Assembly (NCBI GenBank): GCA_021202155.1
Contig: JAJQDP010000005.1
Coordinates: 1 to 64,000, forward strand
Reading direction: 5' to 3'
Length of the DNA stretch: 64,000 bases
From: Oscillospiraceae bacterium
GTDB lineage: Bacteria > Bacillota > Clostridia > Oscillospirales > Ruminococcaceae
Part shown: positions 7,943-17,293 of the stretch, piece by piece
Layout: every line of letters begins with the position of its first letter
Position numbering within the stretch: position 1 is the stretch's first letter
The notes under the pieces: model-generated
Told to the model about the DNA's origin: nothing
Database searches by the model: none
What the model saw: the letters and a program-made list of their open reading frames with translations, nothing else
Made by a program: the position numbers and the translations under genes

Positions 7943-10339
7943 ATGAATTACGGACATTTTGACCTTGAAAAGAAGGAGTATGTCGTCACCAAGCCCGACA
8001 CTCCCGCACCCTGGTGTAACTACTTAGGTTCACCCGCCTACGGTGCAATCATCTCGAATAACGCCGGAGGCTACAGCTTTGTTCAGAGCGGAGCAAACGG
8101 CAGAATCATCCGCTATCGCTTCAACACAAATATTGCTCTCCCCGGAAGATACGTCTATATAAGAGACAACGACTCTAAAGACTACTGGTCTGCTTCCTGG
8201 CAGCCGGTCGGAAAGCCCTTGGATAAATACAAGAGCGAGTGCAGACACGGCACCGGTTACACCATCATCTCCGCCGACTACTCAGACGTCCATTCGGAGG
8301 TTACATACTACGTCCCGATGAACGCCACCTATGAAGTCTGGCGCACCAAGGTTACCAATAATTCTGGGCATCCAAAGAATCTTTCTCTTTACGGCTACGT
8401 TGAATTCACAAACGACAACAACTACGAGCAGGATCAGGTCAACCTCCAGTACACACTCTTCATCACGAGAACATCCTTTGAGGGTAACAAGATCCTCCAA
8501 CATATCAATGAAAACTCAGGAAAAGACTCAACCGGTTCAAATCATCGTGAGCGTTTCTTCGGTCTCGTAGGAGAAAAAGTTACTGCTTACAATGGCTCTC
8601 CTGACGCTTTCATCGGAAGCTATCGCTCCTATGCAAACCCGATTGCAGTTGAGTCGGGCAAGTGCTCGGGTGAACTCAACTACAACTCGAACGGTTGCGG
8701 AGCATTGCAATCGGACATCGTTCTTGAGCCCGGCGAGACCAAGGAGCTCATCTACATTCTCGGTCAGAGAGACAACAAAGCCGCTGACGAGATTATGGCT
8801 AAGTACGAGACAGAGGGTCTTGTAGACAAGGAAGTAGAAGAGCTCGTCAAGTACTGGCACGGTGAGCTTGAGAACTTCTCGGTAAAGACTCCGAGCGAGG
8901 AGTTCAACAACATGATCAATGTCTGGAACTCCTACCAGTGCTTCATCACCTTCACCTGGTCAAGAGCCGCATCTCTTATCTACTGCGGACTTAGAAACGG
9001 CTACGGCTACCGCGACACCGTTCAGGACATCCAGGGCATCATCCACCTTGACCCCGAGATGGCTCTTGAGAAGATAAGATTCATGATTTCCGCTCAGGTT
9101 GATAACGGCGGCGGACTTCCGCTTGTAAAGTTCAACCACAACGCAGGTCACGAGGACACCCCCGACCAGGCTTCCTATGTCCAGGCGACGGGTCATCCTT
9201 CATATCGTGCCGACGACGCACTCTGGCTCTTCCCGACCATCTACAAGTACATCGGCGAGAGCGGAAACAAGGCATTTCTGGATGAGGTCATCGTCTATGC
9301 CAACGGCGGCGAGGACACCGTTTACGACCACCTCAAGCGCGCTATCAACTTCTCGATGGAGCGTCTTGGAGCTCACAGTATGCCGGCAGGTCTTCACGCC
9401 GACTGGAACGACTGCCTGAGGCTCGGCGCAAAGGGCGAATCCACCTTCGTCGCATTCCAGCTTTACTATGCGATGACCATGATGCACGACTGGGCTACTG
9501 AGCGTGGCGACAGCGAGTATGTTACATATATCAACAAGATTCAGGCTGAGCTCCACTCCGCACTTGAGAAGTGCTGGGACGAGGACAGATTTATAAGAGG
9601 AATCCGCGAGGACAACGTCGTAGTTGGAGCCAAGAACGACCCCGAGGCGAGCATGTGGCTCAATCCTCAGAGCTGGTCGGTCATCTCCGGCTTTGCAACG
9701 CCTGAGCAGGGCGAGACCGCAATGGAAAGCGTCCACGAGATACTCAACACCCCCTATGGCGTCAAGCTTCTTGACCCGCCGTATGTTGACCACATGTTCG
9801 ACGGTGCTTTGATGCACATCTTCAACCCCGACACCAAGGAAAACGGCGGAATCTTCTCGCAGTCTCAGGGCTGGGCAATTCTTGCTGAATCCCTCCTCGG
9901 TCACGGCAACCGCGCGTTTGAGTACTTCATGGAGAGCTCACCTGCCTCAATGAACGACAAGGCTGAGATAAGAGTAATAGAACCCTATGTTCACGGACAG
10001 TTCGTTGAATCGACCGCTTCTCCTTACGAGGGCAGAGCTCACGTTCACTGGCTCACAGGAACCGCTTCAACCGTCATGGTCGGCTGTGTTGAGGGTATCT
10101 GCGGAATGAGACCTAATGCTGAAGGTCTTGTCGTAAGCCCGGCAATTCCGAGCGAGTGGGACGGCTTCCAGATTTCAAAGAACTTCAGAGGCACTCACCT
10201 TGATATAGACGTTCAGAACCCCGACCACGTCGAGAGCGGAGTCAAGACTCTTATTCTCAATGGCGAGACATTGGGCGGAAATCTCATCCCTGCTGACAAG
10301 CTTCAGGCTGAAAACAAGGTTACCGTTATCTTAGGCTGA
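7943..10339 (+). CDS. GH94 disaccharide phosphorylase (cellobiose phosphorylase-like)
   Basis: Glycoside hydrolase family 94 enzymes cleave beta-linked disaccharides with inorganic phosphate, yielding a sugar 1-phosphate and saving ATP. The N-terminus ([26 protein letters not shown]) is diagnostic. The proton donor is Asp490 in ADWNDC, and the C-terminal lid has [14 protein letters not shown] and EPYVHGQF. At 798 residues it matches cellobiose and chitobiose phosphorylases rather than the longer cellodextrin enzymes; the exact sugar is not settled by sequence. No signal peptide, so it acts on imported sugar. The gene is monocistronic, with its own promoter, a candidate operator and a terminator. 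Confidence 0.9.
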   Translation: MNYGHFDLEKKEYVVTKPDTPAPWCNYLGSPAYGAIISNNAGGYSFVQSGANGRIIRYRFNTNIALPGRYVYIRDNDSKDYWSASWQPVGKPLDKYKSECRHGTGYTIISADYSDVHSEVTYYVPMNATYEVWRTKVTNNSGHPKNLSLYGYVEFTNDNNYEQDQVNLQYTLFITRTSFEGNKILQHINENSGKDSTGSNHRERFFGLVGEKVTAYNGSPDAFIGSYRSYANPIAVESGKCSGELNYNSNGCGALQSDIVLEPGETKELIYILGQRDNKAADEIMAKYETEGLVDKEVEELVKYWHGELENFSVKTPSEEFNNMINVWNSYQCFITFTWSRAASLIYCGLRNGYGYRDTVQDIQGIIHLDPEMALEKIRFMISAQVDNGGGLPLVKFNHNAGHEDTPDQASYVQATGHPSYRADDALWLFPTIYKYIGESGNKAFLDEVIVYANGGEDTVYDHLKRAINFSMERLGAHSMPAGLHADWNDCLRLGAKGESTFVAFQLYYAMTMMHDWATERGDSEYVTYINKIQAELHSALEKCWDEDRFIRGIREDNVVVGAKNDPEASMWLNPQSWSVISGFATPEQGETAMESVHEILNTPYGVKLLDPPYVDHMFDGALMHIFNPDTKENGGIFSQSQGWAILAESLLGHGNRAFEYFMESSPASMNDKAEIRVIEPYVHGQFVESTASPYEGRAHVHWLTGTASTVMVGCVEGICGMRPNAEGLVVSPAIPSEWDGFQISKNFRGTHLDIDVQNPDHVESGVKTLILNGETLGGNLIPADKLQAENKVTVILG

Positions 10340-10351
10340 TTATAAAACTTC

Positions 10352-10382
10352 ATCCCCCGGCGAAACTGTCGGGGGATTTTTT
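10352..10382 (+). terminator. Rho-independent terminator of the GH94 gene
   Basis: ATCCCCCG pairs with CGGGGGAT, followed by six T residues. Confidence 0.85.
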
Positions 10383-10397
10383 GAGAGGTGCAAAAGG

Positions 10398-12221
10398 TTG
10401 ACAAAGAATGAAGTCCTGAAAAAATATTTCGGTTATGACAGCTTCCGCGAGGGTCAGGAGGAGCTTATCGACGCGATTTTATCCGGGCAGGACGCACTCG
10501 GCATCATGCCGACAGGTGCGGGAAAGTCTCTCTGCTATCAGGTTCCGGCGATGATGCTCCCCGGCATCACCATAGTCATCTCCCCTCTTATTTCGCTTAT
10601 GAAAGACCAGGTGGGAGCATTGAATCAGGCTGGAATCCCGGCAGTGTTCTTCAACAGCTCGCTCTCGCAGTATGAGTACTTCGACGCCATGGAACGCGCG
10701 AAAGCCGGTGAATACAGGATTATCTATGTCGCGCCGGAGAGGCTTGAGATTGACAGTTTTCTTCAGATTGCGGCTGAGTGCGAGATTTCCTTTGTCGCGG
10801 TCGACGAGGCGCACTGCGTCTCACAGTGGGGTCAGGATTTCCGCCCAAGCTATCTCAAGATTCACAGATTTATTGCAAGCCTCCCCAATCGTCCGGTTGT
10901 CGGAGCATTCACCGCGACGGCTACAAAGCGCGTCCGGGACGACATCATAAACCTCCTTCACCTCATCTCCCCGAAATCCCTCGTTACCGGCTTTGACCGA
11001 CCGAATCTCTACTTCGAGACACACCAGGGCATCCCGAAAACCGATTTTATCCTGAAATATGTGAAATCTCACCCGAACCAGAGCGGAATCATATACTGCA
11101 TCTCAAGGAAGCAGGTCGAGAGAATCTGCTCCGCCCTTTGCGAGGCAGGCTACTCCGCCACAAGGTATCATGCCGGGCTTTCCGCGGAGGAGAGACGCCG
11201 CAATCAGGATGAATTCATCTATGGCGAAAAGCTTATCATGGTTGCAACAAATGCTTTCGGCATGGGCATCGACAAGTCGGACGTCCGGTTCGTCATTCAC
11301 CACGGAATGCCGAAAAGTCTTGAAGCCTACTACCAGGAAGCAGGCAGAGCCGGCAGAGACGGGCTCAGATCCGACTGCATTCTCCTCTATTCGAGCCAAG
11401 ATGTCAGAACAAATCAGTTTCTTATCGACCAGAACAACGGCAACCCCGATTTAAGTCAAGCCGAGCAAGAGGAAATAAGAGCCAAAGAGCTTGAACGGCT
11501 CAAGCTGATGACCTTCTATGCGACCACCACAGATTGTCTGAGGGACTATATCTTAAAATATTTCGGAGAATCAGGTTGCGGGAAGTGCAATAACTGCTCG
11601 AACTGCCTCACACAATGTGAAGAGATTGATGTCACAATTGAAGCAAGAAGGCTGGTTGCATGTGTCGCCACAACCAAGCAAAAATGCAACCAATCGATGC
11701 TCTTCGACTTTGTACGCGGTCAGACTAACAGCAAGCTTGAGATGTTCCATCTCATGGATAAAAAGGGCTATGGATGCCTCAAAGATGTTTCCGTCAAAAG
11801 GCTTCGCGAAATCTTAAACTATCTTCTGAGCTCCGGCTATCTCAAAAAGGGCGAATACAATTGTCTTCTCTTTACCGAAAAGACCCGTGATATTCTTTCG
11901 GAAACGGTTGTGATCAAGTCCAGAAAGGAATCTGAGAAGCCAAAGTCAGTGAAGGACAAGAAGTCAGCCAAGGTTGCCCCCGCCGACGAGAATCTGGATC
12001 TCTTCGAGCTCCTTCGTCAGAAGAGAGCCGAGCTTGCAAAAGCCGAAAAAATGCCGCCTTATATCATCTTCAGCGACAAGACGCTCCACGAGATGGCGTC
12101 GAAAATGCCGCTCACCGAAAAGGATTTCCTTGACCTCTCCGGCGTCGGAGCGCATAAGTGTGAGAAGTATTCGGGGGAGTTCATACCGATTATCAAGGGC
12201 TTTGTTCTTAACAAGTGGTAA
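10398..12221 (+). CDS. recQ: ATP-dependent DNA helicase RecQ
   Basis: A 3'-5' DNA helicase used in recombination and replication fork repair. Helicase domain 1 carries Walker [12 protein letters not shown] (Lys43) and the DEAH box [18 protein letters not shown]. Domain 2 has [15 protein letters not shown] and [11 protein letters not shown] zinc-binding RQC region contains Cys residues in [22 protein letters not shown] winged-helix segment follows, and an HRDC domain ends the protein (about residues 530-600). It starts with TTG at 10398, decided by GAGAGGTG seven bases upstream. No obvious operon partner. Confidence 0.95.
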   Translation: MTKNEVLKKYFGYDSFREGQEELIDAILSGQDALGIMPTGAGKSLCYQVPAMMLPGITIVISPLISLMKDQVGALNQAGIPAVFFNSSLSQYEYFDAMERAKAGEYRIIYVAPERLEIDSFLQIAAECEISFVAVDEAHCVSQWGQDFRPSYLKIHRFIASLPNRPVVGAFTATATKRVRDDIINLLHLISPKSLVTGFDRPNLYFETHQGIPKTDFILKYVKSHPNQSGIIYCISRKQVERICSALCEAGYSATRYHAGLSAEERRRNQDEFIYGEKLIMVATNAFGMGIDKSDVRFVIHHGMPKSLEAYYQEAGRAGRDGLRSDCILLYSSQDVRTNQFLIDQNNGNPDLSQAEQEEIRAKELERLKLMTFYATTTDCLRDYILKYFGESGCGKCNNCSNCLTQCEEIDVTIEARRLVACVATTKQKCNQSMLFDFVRGQTNSKLEMFHLMDKKGYGCLKDVSVKRLREILNYLLSSGYLKKGEYNCLLFTEKTRDILSETVVIKSRKESEKPKSVKDKKSAKVAPADENLDLFELLRQKRAELAKAEKMPPYIIFSDKTLHEMASKMPLTEKDFLDLSGVGAHKCEKYSGEFIPIIKGFVLNKW

Positions 12222-12236
12222 ACGCGTTAATAACAC

Positions 12237-12274
12237 TTGCATTTTTGCGCACATTGTGATATAATAGTATCACA
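12237..12274 (+). promoter_or_regulatory. Promoter with palindrome over the -10 box, antitoxin gene
   Basis: TTGCAT (12237-12242), 17 bases, TATAAT (12260-12265). TGTGATA (12255-12261) and TATCACA (12268-12274) form an inverted repeat centred on the -10 box, the layout expected of an autoregulated antitoxin operon. Confidence 0.65.
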
Positions 12275-12297
12275 GCATCATCAGGAGGTGTTATATC

Positions 12298-12567
12298 ATG
12301 GGCATGACTAATATCAACGTCCGCACGGACGAGGAAATCAAGACCAGGTGCGAAAATCTTTTCGAGAGCCTTGGGCTCAACATGTCGACTGCCGTCAATA
12401 TTTTCCTAAGGCAGTCTCTTCGGGCAAATGGCTTGCCGTTCGAGGTCAAGGCTGACACTCCGAACGAAACGACCCTTGCCGCCTTCCGCGAAGGCGAGGA
12501 AATTCTCAAAGACCCATCTGCCAAGGGCTACAGAAGTATCGAGGAATTGAGGAAAGCACTTGATTAA
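12298..12567 (+). CDS. RelB/DinJ-family antitoxin without adjacent toxin
   Basis: An 89-residue ribbon-helix-helix protein of the RelB/DinJ family: the N-terminal strand TNINVRTDEEIK, helix ENLFESLGLNMSTAVNIFLRQ and a C-terminal toxin-binding region with the EGEEILKDP segment common in this family. An AGGAGGTG ribosome site precedes the ATG. The family normally pairs with a RelE/YafQ toxin immediately downstream, yet here a terminator follows at 12575 and no toxin frame is present on either strand. It may therefore be an orphan repressor or an anti-addiction remnant. An operator-like palindrome over the promoter suggests it still represses itself. Confidence 0.85.
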   Translation: MGMTNINVRTDEEIKTRCENLFESLGLNMSTAVNIFLRQSLRANGLPFEVKADTPNETTLAAFREGEEILKDPSAKGYRSIEELRKALD

Positions 12568-12574
12568 AAATTAA

Positions 12575-12608
12575 GCAGTCCACCAAAAAAGATGGACTGC
12601 CTTTTTTT
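12575..12608 (+). terminator. Terminator of the RelB-like gene
   Basis: GCAGTCCA pairs with TGGACTGC across a ten-base loop, followed by seven T residues. The complementary side also has a U-rich tail, so it may serve the minus-strand gene ending at 12607 as well. Confidence 0.8.
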
Positions 12609-12744
12609 AGTCTTCCTGCATTTTCTTTCTGAGCTCAATGATGCTCAGCACCAGCCTGGCAACGCTGAGGACGAAGTAGCACACTGTCAGGACAGTCAGC
12701 AGGTTCGAGCCCTGACGCTCTTCCTTCTGCTCGGTTTTAGCCAT
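12607..12744 (-). CDS. 45-residue single-span membrane protein
   Basis: A small gene supported by a perfect AAAGGAGG ribosome site nine bases before its ATG. The product has a charged N-terminus (MAKTEQKEERQG), one hydrophobic helix (about residues 14-37, NLLTVLTVCYFVLSVARL) and a basic tail (RKKMQED). Function unknown. It starts 30 bases downstream of the 204-residue hypothetical gene and probably shares its promoter at 13460. The two genes together form a compact operon next to the trailer end of the CRISPR array. Confidence 0.65.
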   Translation of the reverse strand: MAKTEQKEERQGSNLLTVLTVCYFVLSVARLVLSIIELRKKMQED

Positions 12745-12773
12745 GGGTTTTGCCTCCTTTCAGATTATATTAA

Positions 12774-13388
12774 CTATGCCTTTCTGTTCTCGAACAGCTC
12801 GGGCAGAACTCTTGGGTGGTAGGTCTGGGCATCGACCTCGTCAAATGCCTTTTCGATTCCGCCGGCGGCAATCTGCTCATAGGTCATTCCCAAAATGGAA
12901 TTTATCCTGCGGAGGTCGTTCTTGATTTCCCTGCGCCGGACGCGGCAGTCGTGAAAAAGCTTGTACATCTTGTAGCCGTCACAGGCGTTGAGGCTGTAGA
13001 ACTCGATAGCGTGCTCGATGTCGCAGAGCTCAAGCTCAATCTTCGACTGCTCCTTCTGAAGAAAGTCCTTGTAGTCAAGGATCTCCCGGTAGGAGCCCGC
13101 GATGTTGTCAACGATAGTGTCCCAGTCGAAGGACTCGTCGGTGTCCGGGGAATCAAGCTCAGCCCTGAACTTACTCCCAGACTCCGCCGCCGACTGCATC
13201 TCGGTAGCAACAACATACCATTCGTCCCGCTTCTTCTTCGGCATCTGATTGTCAAGAACGCGATAGGCTTTCTCCGAGTCAAAGAAAACCACCGCCTGCC
13301 CGATACTGTGCGTCACCGCCATCCTGCGGTTGTCGTCAAAATATATGTACCTGTCACGATTCCGATTTGTCAAAACGTAGCCTTCCAT
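12774..13388 (-). CDS. Hypothetical protein with central helical region
   Basis: A 204-residue protein I do not recognise. The N-terminal part looks beta-rich (YIYFDDNRRMAVTHSIGQAVVFF). The part from about residue 85 onward is predicted helical and charged, with DYKDFLQKEQSKIELELCD and RRREIKNDLRRINSI likely forming a coiled-coil hairpin. No membrane helix or catalytic motif is visible. AAAGGAG sits nine bases before the ATG. A consensus promoter and a hairpin in the 5' UTR lie upstream, and the small membrane protein lies downstream. Confidence 0.6.
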   Translation of the reverse strand: MEGYVLTNRNRDRYIYFDDNRRMAVTHSIGQAVVFFDSEKAYRVLDNQMPKKKRDEWYVVATEMQSAAESGSKFRAELDSPDTDESFDWDTIVDNIAGSYREILDYKDFLQKEQSKIELELCDIEHAIEFYSLNACDGYKMYKLFHDCRVRRREIKNDLRRINSILGMTYEQIAAGGIEKAFDEVDAQTYHPRVLPELFENRKA

Positions 13389-13409
13389 GCCGTCATGCTC
13401 CTTTCAGGA

Positions 13410-13446
13410 AAATTCCGCTCTGGCAACCTGTCCTGCCGCGGAATTT
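13410..13446 (-). promoter_or_regulatory. 5' UTR hairpin in front of the hypothetical gene
   Basis: AAATTCCGC and GCGGAATTT are perfect nine-base inverted repeats between the promoter and the ribosome site of the minus-strand gene starting at 13388. It could be an attenuator or protect the mRNA 5' end. Confidence 0.5.
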
Positions 13447-13459
13447 TTTATCTGAGAGT

Positions 13460-13488
13460 ATTTTACCACCGAAAAAGCCGGGTGTCAA
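13460..13488 (-). promoter_or_regulatory. Promoter for the hypothetical/small membrane protein operon
   Basis: Minus-strand TTGACA (13483-13488), 17 bases, TAAAAT (13460-13465). Confidence 0.7.
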
Positions 13489-13572
13489 TGAATGTTAGTA
13501 CAGAAAAAAGTACTGTTAAAGAATTTTGCAAAAAGTTAGTACAGAACTTTGGATTTCATTCTGATCGATGGC

Positions 13573-13601
13573 TTGACAAATGTTCCATAATGTGATATAC
13601 T
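13573..13601 (+). promoter_or_regulatory. Promoter P1 of a short RNA unit
   Basis: TTGACA, 17 bases, TATACT, with flanking AAAT and GTGATATACTG shared with the second promoter at 13748. Confidence 0.65.
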
Positions 13602-13607
13602 GTATAT

Positions 13608-13728
13608 GCACCCTTGAACCGGTGCTATGGCGTGAGTCTCCTCCCACTTTTTAAGTAGAGGGCACACTCACTGCTTGGGGTGAGCCTCCCCCCGCCCCTT
13701 ATGGCGGAGGGCACGCTCACCGATTTTT
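13608..13728 (+). ncRNA. Candidate structured RNA 1 with tandem twin hairpins
   Basis: Downstream of P1 lie three hairpins and no reading frame. The first is GCACC/GGTGC. The second and third are near copies: GTGAG...CTCAC (13632-13671) and GGTGAGC...GCTCACC (13679-13721), each enclosing CTCC-CCC and GAGGGCAC. The base pair inside GTGAG/CTCAC is T-A in one copy and C-G in the other, a compensatory change that supports conserved structure. GATTTTTA follows the last hairpin, as in a terminator. The family is unknown to me. Confidence 0.5.
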
Positions 13729-13747
13729 ATGAAAAACAACGGCAAGC

Positions 13748-13776
13748 TTGACAAATACGCCCGAGTGTGATATACT
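13748..13776 (+). promoter_or_regulatory. Promoter P2 of a second short RNA unit
   Basis: TTGACA (13748-13753), 17 bases, TATACT (13771-13776), in the same extended context as P1. Confidence 0.65.
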
Positions 13777-13782
13777 GCAATT

Positions 13783-13852
13783 GTGCCAACAGACTTGGCA
13801 CCGGATGGATAACCTTGACCCGTTTTGGTTGGGGAGATTCATCCTTTTTTCT
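13783..13852 (+). ncRNA. Candidate short RNA 2
   Basis: About 70 bases after P2: hairpin GTGCCAA/TTGGCAC, then GGATG/CATCC enclosing AACC/GGTT and a run of six T residues at 13845-13850. There is no reading frame. It ends just before the degenerate terminal CRISPR repeat and is antisense to crRNA transcription. Confidence 0.45.
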
Positions 13853-13860
13853 TTGCTTGA

Positions 13861-13892
13861 AAATCAATCTCCCTCCTCCGTGGGAGGGAGAC
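13861..13892 (-). repeat. Degenerate leader-distal CRISPR repeat
   Basis: A 32-base relative of the array repeat with several changes in the left half and a shifted CTCCCTCC block; the right half TGGGAGGGAGAC is retained. A 35-base spacer (13893-13927) separates it from the first perfect repeat. Decay at the trailer end fits leader-end spacer acquisition at the other side. Confidence 0.8.
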
Positions 13893-13927
13893 CTTAAGCC
13901 CTAAAAGTCGATTGTAGCTCATTCCGT

Positions 13928-16914
13928 ATTTCAATCCACTCCCTCCGTGGGGAGGGAGACTCTCAGAGCCTTTTTGTATACACAAAATCCGAAAATTTCA
14001 ATCCACTCCCTCCGTGGGGAGGGAGACAGGTCAGAGGTTCGGGAGTTGGACGGTCTTATCAATTTCAATCCACTCCCTCCGTGGGGAGGGAGACGTTGAT
14101 GGTCAATGTCCATACCGAGTATGTCAGATTTCAATCCACTCCCTCCGTGGGGAGGGAGACAGCTGCAGCTTCGCCGCCGTCAGCGTCTTTCGTATTTCAA
14201 TCCACTCCCTCCGTGGGGAGGGAGACCGATTACACACGTCATCAGTCACAAGGGCGAGCCATTTCAATCCACTCCCTCCGTGGGGAGGGAGACTTTGGTC
14301 GAGCTGGTATTGACATAAGGGCTTCTAAAATTTCAATCCACTCCCTCCGTGGGGAGGGAGACCAAGTGGTTCTCTTGCAGACAACCTCGCCCACTCAATT
14401 TCAATCCACTCCCTCCGTGGGGAGGGAGACAGTGACACAGCGCAATCTGCTCGCCAAAAGAAGCAATTTCAATCCACTCCCTCCGTGGGGAGGGAGACTG
14501 ATAGGTTGCTTTTAAGATATGAGCTTGTAGAGTATTTCAATCCACTCCCTCCGTGGGGAGGGAGACGACAGCGGCATCATCATCGCCATAGCCTACAAGT
14601 ATTTCAATCCACTCCCTCCGTGGGGAGGGAGACATCTTCTGAATATGCCCGGTAACTGTGTCGCCATATATTTCAATCCACTCCCTCCGTGGGGAGGGAG
14701 ACGTATTCAGCCATGAGATTTTCGGTCTTTCTATCCATTTCAATCCACTCCCTCCGTGGGGAGGGAGACTCCTTCGCGTATCTCGCCCCTTCGTTTTCAT
14801 CGGTCATTTCAATCCACTCCCTCCGTGGGGAGGGAGACCCCCACGATTGCAGAGCTTTTATTTTTATCCAAAATTTCAATCCACTCCCTCCGTGGGGAGG
14901 GAGACCTAAAATCCTTTCGTGTTCCTCTGGTGTTATTATATTTCAATCCACTCCCTCCGTGGGGAGGGAGACATGTCAGAGTGGAAGCCGGAAGCGTTTC
15001 TGAATCATTTCAATCCACTCCCTCCGTGGGGAGGGAGACGTGATTTTCACTCATACACCGCCTACTTCCCAGTATTTCAATCCACTCCCTCCGTGGGGAG
15101 GGAGACTTTCTTGATTTGCCAAGCCACAAGATTTTCTACAATTTCAATCCACTCCCTCCGTGGGGAGGGAGACGAAGATAGGACAATTCACCTCTGCTCA
15201 CAAAGAAATTTCAATCCACTCCCTCCGTGGGGAGGGAGACCCTGCAAGCCCAACGGATAACTCTTTGACTGCAGATTTCAATCCACTCCCTCCGTGGGGA
15301 GGGAGACCAGAGAAGCGTTTGCGAGAGTTGAATCTTATAAATTTCAATCCACTCCCTCCGTGGGGAGGGAGACAGACGATGTGGACGGTTGGCGGTTCAG
15401 TGACAAATTTCAATCCACTCCCTCCGTGGGGAGGGAGACTCTCGGAAATGGAAGCAGTTATTGAGAAGTTGGAATTTCAATCCACTCCCTCCGTGGGGAG
15501 GGAGACAGTTGGCACTTATATGGACAGCCAAGCCGATGAAACATTTCAATCCACTCCCTCCGTGGGGAGGGAGACAATGCCATATAATCTACTGCAGGCT
15601 TGCTTTTCGATTTCAATCCACTCCCTCCGTGGGGAGGGAGACGCAGTCGCAAACGCTTAAATTAAACGTCTGACACATTTCAATCCACTCCCTCCGTGGG
15701 GAGGGAGACGTTGTTATATAATCCTCGTTCTGACTTGCTGACAAATTTCAATCCACTCCCTCCGTGGGGAGGGAGACTTCAGACAATACCATGTCGCACA
15801 TCTCGTTATAACATTTCAATCCACTCCCTCCGTGGGGAGGGAGACCAGGCGATGACACAGTACTTTACTACAAGGGCAAATTTCAATCCACTCCCTCCGT
15901 GGGGAGGGAGACATGATGTTTTCCACTGGAAATTGCAACTGAAACGTATTTCAATCCACTCCCTCCGTGGGGAGGGAGACATCTACAAGGTTTCTATCAC
16001 ACCATTCCGTTGGGGCATTTCAATCCACTCCCTCCGTGGGGAGGGAGACGGCTTCCAAGGCTGAAAACCTTGACAAATGGAAGAATTTCAATCCACTCCC
16101 TCCGTGGGGAGGGAGACTTCTCTTTTTGCTTTATCTGTTCGAGCAACTGAATTTCAATCCACTCCCTCCGTGGGGAGGGAGACCTCAAATACCCTCTTGA
16201 CAATCGGAGCTTCGGCATTTCAATCCACTCCCTCCGTGGGGAGGGAGACTTTTTCGATTGACGATGTTATATCCGTCCCTGCATTTCAATCCACTCCCTC
16301 CGTGGGGAGGGAGACCGTTGTTCACAGTTACCCAGTTGCCGAGTGAACATTTCAATCCACTCCCTCCGTGGGGAGGGAGACTACTGATATAGACCGTAGT
16401 ATTTTGTGTTCTGGAATTTCAATCCACTCCCTCCGTGGGGAGGGAGACCACCAAGACAGGCTATATCTCCACCAAATATATAATTTCAATCCACTCCCTC
16501 CGTGGGGAGGGAGACAACAACAACGCAAAAAAGAGGCACCCTGTAGTAATTTCAATCCACTCCCTCCGTGGGGAGGGAGACGAACCGACATCAACATCAG
16601 CCCAAGTGAATTTCATTTCAATCCACTCCCTCCGTGGGGAGGGAGACAATTACATGGCGGCGGCGAGAGCCGGAACTAAAATTTCAATCCACTCCCTCCG
16701 TGGGGAGGGAGACCACTTCGGACAACAGTATTTCTGATTGAGCTTTATTTCAATCCACTCCCTCCGTGGGGAGGGAGACCCTTTGACTAACCCGACGCAA
16801 TCATGAACCCGAAATTTCAATCCACTCCCTCCGTGGGGAGGGAGACAGCTTTATTCGCTTTAGCTTCGTACTTCTCAATGAATTTCAATCCACTCCCTCC
16901 GTGGGGAGGGAGAC
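13928..16914 (-). CRISPR. Type I-C CRISPR array, 45 identical repeats
   Basis: A 33-base repeat occurs 45 times with no mismatch that I could see, separated by 44 spacers of about 33-36 bases. Read on the minus strand the repeat begins GTCTCCCTCCCC, has a CTCCCTC/GAGGGAG stem and ends GTGGATTGAAAT, the 5' handle typical of type I-C crRNAs. The array is therefore transcribed leftward from a leader next to cas2. Repeat ends on the plus strand include 13960, 14027, 14498, 15039, 15506, 16049, 16515 and 16914. I noticed no duplicated spacer; targets cannot be named without a search. Confidence 0.97.
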
Positions 16915-17128
16915 GGCAAAACTGCACAAAAGTGTGGCGAGTTTTGCGAGGGCTGTTCCCGATTATGGCGGATTTATTATACCCGCTGTTTTCTGGGACA
17001 GCTAAATATATTACTAAAAGTAATATAATAACGATATTTTGTGTGCGAAGGTCGGGCGTTTTCGTGTTTGCTTGGGCTTCGCACGGGTTTATGATGGATT
17101 TGCGGACAGAATTCCGGAGACTCAGCGT
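16915..17128 (-). promoter_or_regulatory. CRISPR leader with nested inverted repeats
   Basis: The 214 bases between the small frame after cas2 and the first repeat hold three inverted repeats: GCAAAACT/AGTTTTGC at 16916-16947, starting two bases from the repeat; a nine-base AT-rich palindrome TATATTACT/AGTAATATA at 17007-17027; and GTGCGAAG/CTTCGCAC at 17043-17084. A minus-strand TATAAT occurs in GGGTATAATAAA near 16978 without a clear -35. Such elements are candidates for leader recognition by Cas1-Cas2 and for the array promoter. Confidence 0.6.
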
Positions 17129-17293
17129 TCATCCGAGCCTTTCATCTCTTGACCTGGCGACATCCTCGTCGTCGAGGCTTATCCCTTCAAAGAGACTCTT
17201 GACGTGCTCCCAGGAAGCTTTTCTGTCTGACTTGGCAGGGTTGACATCTTGCTCTTGAGTTGTACTTTCAAGTAACTCTGCGTTCTGTTTCAT
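17129..17293 (-). CDS. 54-residue ORF translationally coupled to cas2
   Basis: An uncharacterised small frame whose ATG overlaps the cas2 stop codon as ATGA (17290-17293), the same coupling seen between other cas genes here. The product starts MKQNAELLESTTQEQD, is very hydrophilic and is predicted helical in its second half (SWEHVKSLFEG, SLDDEDVARSRDERLG). It has no cysteine, membrane segment or known motif. It ends 215 bases before the first repeat, inside what would otherwise be called leader. It may be a small Cas-associated or antitoxin-like protein, or chance; codon use looks similar to the neighbours. Confidence 0.5.
   Translation of the reverse strand: MKQNAELLESTTQEQDVNPAKSDRKASWEHVKSLFEGISLDDEDVARSRDERLG

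Noticed and set aside
14014..16679. Many open frames across the array encoding repeats such as FQSTPSVGRET or FNPLPPWGG
   Set aside because: They are translations of the 33-base CRISPR repeat in different frames and not proteins.
13928..16914. Plus-strand transcription of the array, driven by the promoters at 13573 and 13748
   Set aside because: The type I-C repeat ends in ATTGAAAT on the minus strand, the degenerate repeat is at the left end, and both plus-strand promoters are followed by terminators before the array.
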